NCBI GenBank assembly: GCA_003165335.1
Contig: PLTD01000135.1
Location: 1-37,904, forward strand
Source: Rhodospirillales bacterium
GTDB taxonomy: Bacteria > Pseudomonadota > Alphaproteobacteria > BOG-932 > Roseiterribacteraceae
Reading direction: 5' to 3'
DNA: 37,904 bases
A program made the position numbers and the translations under genes. Numbering within the stretch: position 1 is the first letter of the stretch; each line of letters starts with the position of its first letter. Positions 35,211 to 37,904 of this stretch are shown here, one piece after another. The notes under the pieces were generated by a model, which was given only the letters and a program-made list of their open reading frames with translations, did not search any database and was not told where the DNA came from.

Positions 35211-36209
35211 ATGGCAAACCAAACCGGTTCACTCGGCGAATTTGGTCGGATTGAACGCTTTTTCAGACCGTTGGCCCGTAACTTTCCGGGTGCGCTGTCG
35301 CTAGACGATGATGCGGCGATCATTTCTGTGCCTGTGGGCAAGGAGCTGGTCGTGACCACTGACGCGGTGGTCGCCGGCATTCACTTTTTGCCATCTGATA
35401 CCCCGGCGGACATTGCTCGAAAGGCTCTGCGCGTAAATCTTTCGGATCTGGCTGCAAAGGGCGCGTGCCCTCTGGCCTATACTCTCACTTTGGCGATCGG
35501 GCGCGATGTAGATGACGATTGGATAGAGGCCTTTGCGTCAGCGCTAGCGGATGACCAGACGCGGTACCGAATTGAACTGACAGGGGGCGATTCGGTGTCC
35601 ACGCTCGGTCCTGTTTGGGTCTCGATCACGGCGTTCGGTCTCGTTGACTCCGGTCGTATGGTCAGACGCAGTGGAGCCCAAGTCGGTGATCGTGTTTTAG
35701 TGACGGGTACAGTTGGTGACGCCGCGCTGGGTCTGGCAGCCCTGCAAGGACGCCTCGGTGTCTCTGATGAAGATCGAGCCGAGCTTTCTTCGCGTTATCG
35801 TTTGCCGCAGCCGCGAAGTGATTTGGCAGTGGCAGTCGCCGATTTTGCTCATGCCGCCCTCGATGTTTCCGATGGGCTTGCTGCAGACTTCGGCCACCTC
35901 TGTCGGGCCTCGGGGGTAGGCGGGAAAATTTGGGCCTCCAATGTGCCGCTCTCTCCAGCTGCGACTAAAATTATCTCAGCCGACCCCAGTTGGCTCCCAG
36001 AAGTACTGGGCGGCGGCGACGACTATGAAATTCTCTTGACGGCCCCGCCCGGAGCGGTCCCGGCGCTTGTCGCCGCGGCGACGGGTGTTGGAATTGCATT
36101 GACCGAAATCGGTGTGATCGAACCTGGCGGCTCTTCCTCTCGGGCAGACATCGTCGATGACGAAGGTACGCCTCTGGCGCTTCCCAAATCCGGCTGGACC
36201 CATAGTTGA
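35211..36209 (+). CDS. thiL: ThiL, thiamine-monophosphate kinase
   Basis: ThiL phosphorylates thiamine monophosphate to the active pyrophosphate cofactor. The 332-residue product is of the AIR synthase-like fold: SLDDDAAII at about 29-36 and VTTDAVVAGIHFL bind metal and substrate, ALRVNLSDLAAKGA is diagnostic, ELTGGDSVST and GDRVLVTGTVGDAALGL form the nucleotide half, and LDVSDGLAADFGHL with GGGDDYEILLTAP complete it. It starts 21 bases after nusB, and the nusB-thiL pairing is common in Proteobacteria. Confidence 0.95.
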   Translation: MANQTGSLGEFGRIERFFRPLARNFPGALSLDDDAAIISVPVGKELVVTTDAVVAGIHFLPSDTPADIARKALRVNLSDLAAKGACPLAYTLTLAIGRDVDDDWIEAFASALADDQTRYRIELTGGDSVSTLGPVWVSITAFGLVDSGRMVRRSGAQVGDRVLVTGTVGDAALGLAALQGRLGVSDEDRAELSSRYRLPQPRSDLAVAVADFAHAALDVSDGLAADFGHLCRASGVGGKIWASNVPLSPAATKIISADPSWLPEVLGGGDDYEILLTAPPGAVPALVAAATGVGIALTEIGVIEPGGSSSRADIVDDEGTPLALPKSGWTHS

Positions 36210-36375
36210 ATTAGGGTGAGGCGAACTTTTAGCCGACAGTATAGCGCTCCGGTTGTGTCGGTAGCGCTTTACAGTCATTTAAGCGCCCTGTATCCCACGT
36301 CGGATGAAACGGGGCGCACCTGTGCAACGTCGCTGAGTCGTGCGCGGGCGCAAAAGGCAAAATAGGGACATCATA
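36210..36375 (+). promoter_or_regulatory. hppA upstream region with tandem TAGCGCT sites
   Basis: Two exact copies of TAGCGCT lie at 36242-36248 and 36262-36268, 20 bases apart, each with a palindromic AGCGCT core. The second touches a possible -35 TTTACA (36268-36273), followed after 17 bases by TATCCC as a poor -10. An inverted repeat CCGACA/TGTCGG (36233-36238, 36256-36261) spans the gap. This looks like an operator at a promoter, but the -10 is weak. No T-rich terminator for thiL is seen. Confidence 0.35.
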
Positions 36376-37904
36376 ATGACAGCCTATGACTATGTGATCA
36401 TTGGCGGCGGGATTATCGCCGTGCTTTACGGTATTATTGCGGGGCGCTGGGTCCTCGCGAAGGACGCCGGCAACGCCCGGATGCAAGAGATCGCACTTGC
36501 GATCCAAATTGGCGCACGCGCCTATCTCAATCGGCAATACACCACCATCGGCATCGTTGGTGTCGTCATCGCGATCATACTCGGCTTTACACTCGGCTAT
36601 TTAGTCGCAATCGGCTTCGTGATCGGCGCAGTGCTCTCTGGTATCGCGGGCTTTGTTGGAATGAACGTGTCAGTTCAAGCCAACGTGCGTACCGCGCAGG
36701 CGGCTACAAAGGGAATGGCGCCGGCTCTGGCTATCGCCTTCACTTCCGGCGCTGTCACCGGCATGCTGGTGGTCGGGCTGGGGCTTCTAGGTGTTGCAGG
36801 CTATTACTTCTTCCTCCGCGCACTCGGCATTCCGCAGCGCGAATTGCTTGAAGCGATGGTCGGTCTGTCCTTCGGCGCCTCCCTGATTTCCATCTTCGCT
36901 CGCCTTGGTGGCGGTATTTTCACTAAAGGTGCCGATGTAGGCGCCGATCTGGTGGGTAAAGTCGAAGCTGGGATCCCCGAAGATGACCCCCGCAACCCTG
37001 CTGTCATCGCCGATAACGTCGGTGACAATGTCGGGGACTGTGCTGGCATGGCGGCTGATTTGTTCGAAACTTATGCGGTCACAACCGTTGCCACGATGCT
37101 GCTGGGCTCGATCTTCTTCGAAGGCGAAACCCAGGCCAAGCTGATGCTTTTGCCGCTCCTCATTGGTTCGGTGTGCATCCTCGCCTCGGTCATCGGCACT
37201 TTCTTTGTCCGCCTCGGTGGCGGCAAGAATGTGATGGGCGCCCTCTATAAGGGCTTTATCGCAACGGCCGTCATTTCATTCGGGCTAATCCTCGCCGCGA
37301 TGAATTGGCTTCTGGGGGCGGGTACCAGCTTCACGACCACCGGCGGTGAACTCGTCACCTTCACCTTCAACAACTTGATCATCTGCGTCGTTACCGGACT
37401 AGTGGTTACCGGCCTGCTGATCTGGATCACCGAGTACTACACCTCGACGGTCTACCGCCCTGTAAGGTCGATCGCCAAATCGTCCGAAACCGGTCACGGC
37501 ACCAACGTGATCCAAGGGTTGGCAATTTCGATGGAAGCGACTGCACTTCCAGTTATCGTCATCGCGATCGGCATTATCGTTGCCTTTAGCGAAGCCGGTC
37601 TCTACGGCATCGCCATTGCTGCAACGACGATGCTGGCGCTTGCTGGAATGGTCGTGGCGTTGGATGCCTATGGACCGGTGACAGACAATGCCGGCGGTAT
37701 CGCGGAAATGGCGAACCTGCCTGCGGAAGTTCGAGTTACGACCGACGCGCTCGATGCGGTCGGCAACACCACCAAAGCGATCACCAAGGGCTACGCGATC
37801 GGCTCGGCGGGCCTCGGCGCGCTGGTGCTGTTCGCCGCCTACACCAACGACATCAAGCATTTCGTCGATACCGGGGTGCCTTACTTCCAGGGCGTTGGCA
37901 CGGT
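36376..37904 (+). CDS. hppA: Membrane proton-translocating pyrophosphatase, C-terminus beyond window
   Basis: HppA pumps protons across the inner membrane with energy from pyrophosphate. The frame is open from the ATG at 36376 to the window edge, giving 509 codons of a protein usually about 700 residues long; TAGGGA precedes the ATG. Many hydrophobic helices are visible. The pyrophosphate site has DVGADLVGK at 187-195 followed by [31 protein letters not shown] carries Lys467 and Thr470 at the positions that distinguish potassium-independent enzymes, whereas potassium-dependent ones have Ala and Gly there. So a potassium-independent proton pump is expected. Confidence 0.95.
   Translation, partial: MTAYDYVIIGGGIIAVLYGIIAGRWVLAKDAGNARMQEIALAIQIGARAYLNRQYTTIGIVGVVIAIILGFTLGYLVAIGFVIGAVLSGIAGFVGMNVSVQANVRTAQAATKGMAPALAIAFTSGAVTGMLVVGLGLLGVAGYYFFLRALGIPQRELLEAMVGLSFGASLISIFARLGGGIFTKGADVGADLVGKVEAGIPEDDPRNPAVIADNVGDNVGDCAGMAADLFETYAVTTVATMLLGSIFFEGETQAKLMLLPLLIGSVCILASVIGTFFVRLGGGKNVMGALYKGFIATAVISFGLILAAMNWLLGAGTSFTTTGGELVTFTFNNLIICVVTGLVVTGLLIWITEYYTSTVYRPVRSIAKSSETGHGTNVIQGLAISMEATALPVIVIAIGIIVAFSEAGLYGIAIAATTMLALAGMVVALDAYGPVTDNAGGIAEMANLPAEVRVTTDALDAVGNTTKAITKGYAIGSAGLGALVLFAAYTNDIKHFVDTGVPYFQGVGT

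Noticed and set aside
1-37904. Mobile elements, CRISPR arrays, tRNA or rRNA genes
   Set aside because: No transposase, integrase, spaced direct repeats, cloverleaf or rRNA segments were recognised; the only long periodicity is the TPR array at 1-786.

Overview
The window reads as a stretch of alphaproteobacterial chromosome. By eye it is moderately GC-rich (mid to high 50s percent, not computed) and almost wholly coding. Several gene neighbourhoods that I know from Hyphomicrobiales and Rhodospirillales chromosomes occur here: secA with ppiC, argJ, GNAT and mutT; chorismate mutase, hisC and tyrA next to metX/metW; argH, lptM, lysA, a DUF4175-type protein and ftsEX divergent from tlpA; hbd with etfAB; and ribE, ribBX, ribH, nusB, thiL next to a proton pyrophosphatase. 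I cannot name a genus. I see no rRNA, tRNA, insertion sequence, phage gene or CRISPR array. The first gene (TPR protein) and the last (hppA) run off the window.

Layout. 1-786 (-) is the N-terminal part of a TPR protein. 910-3627 (-) is secA, divergent from a plus-strand run (3868-8656): membrane-anchored parvulin PPIase, argJ, RimJ/RimL-type GNAT, mutT, DUF952, SAM methyltransferase and a YcgN/UPF0260 protein. 8653-10500 (-) is one gene fusing MetX to MetW. It is divergent from chorismate mutase, hisC/aromatic aminotransferase, tyrA and a secreted DUF885 hydrolase (10593-15199). 15239-24481 (-) is a tight block that, in transcription order, runs argH, lptM, lysA, DUF4175, ftsE, ftsX, ydcF-like, plsC, DUF2125. 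tlpA (24480-25070, +) leaves from a start codon that overlaps that of argH. Three accessory-looking genes follow: a periplasmic cytochrome c/PQQ dehydrogenase (-), an odd GNAT-DUF4118 fusion (+) and an epoxide-hydrolase-like enzyme (+). Next come hbd, etfA and etfB (-), the riboflavin set with nusB and thiL (+), and hppA (+).

How the genes fit together. The minus block couples the last step of arginine synthesis (argH) and of lysine synthesis (lysA) to outer-membrane biogenesis (lptM), cell division (ftsEX) and phospholipid synthesis (plsC), mostly through 4-base start/stop overlaps. argJ supplies the recycling step of the same arginine pathway. The chorismate mutase, aminotransferase and TyrA genes give the chorismate-to-tyrosine branch. 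etfAB and hbd belong to beta-oxidation or hydroxybutyrate metabolism. ribE, ribBX and ribH make riboflavin, but the GTP cyclohydrolase II half of RibBA is degenerate and ribD is absent here, so those two steps must be encoded elsewhere.

Most notable items: the C-terminal DUF4118 membrane module fused to a BioF2/FemAB-like GNAT domain without any kinase; the MetX-MetW fusion; a chorismate mutase with a decayed prephenate-dehydratase/ACT-like tail; the unannotated 50-residue lptM gene; and compact divergent control regions (secA/ppiC sharing a -35, tlpA/argH with overlapping start codons).
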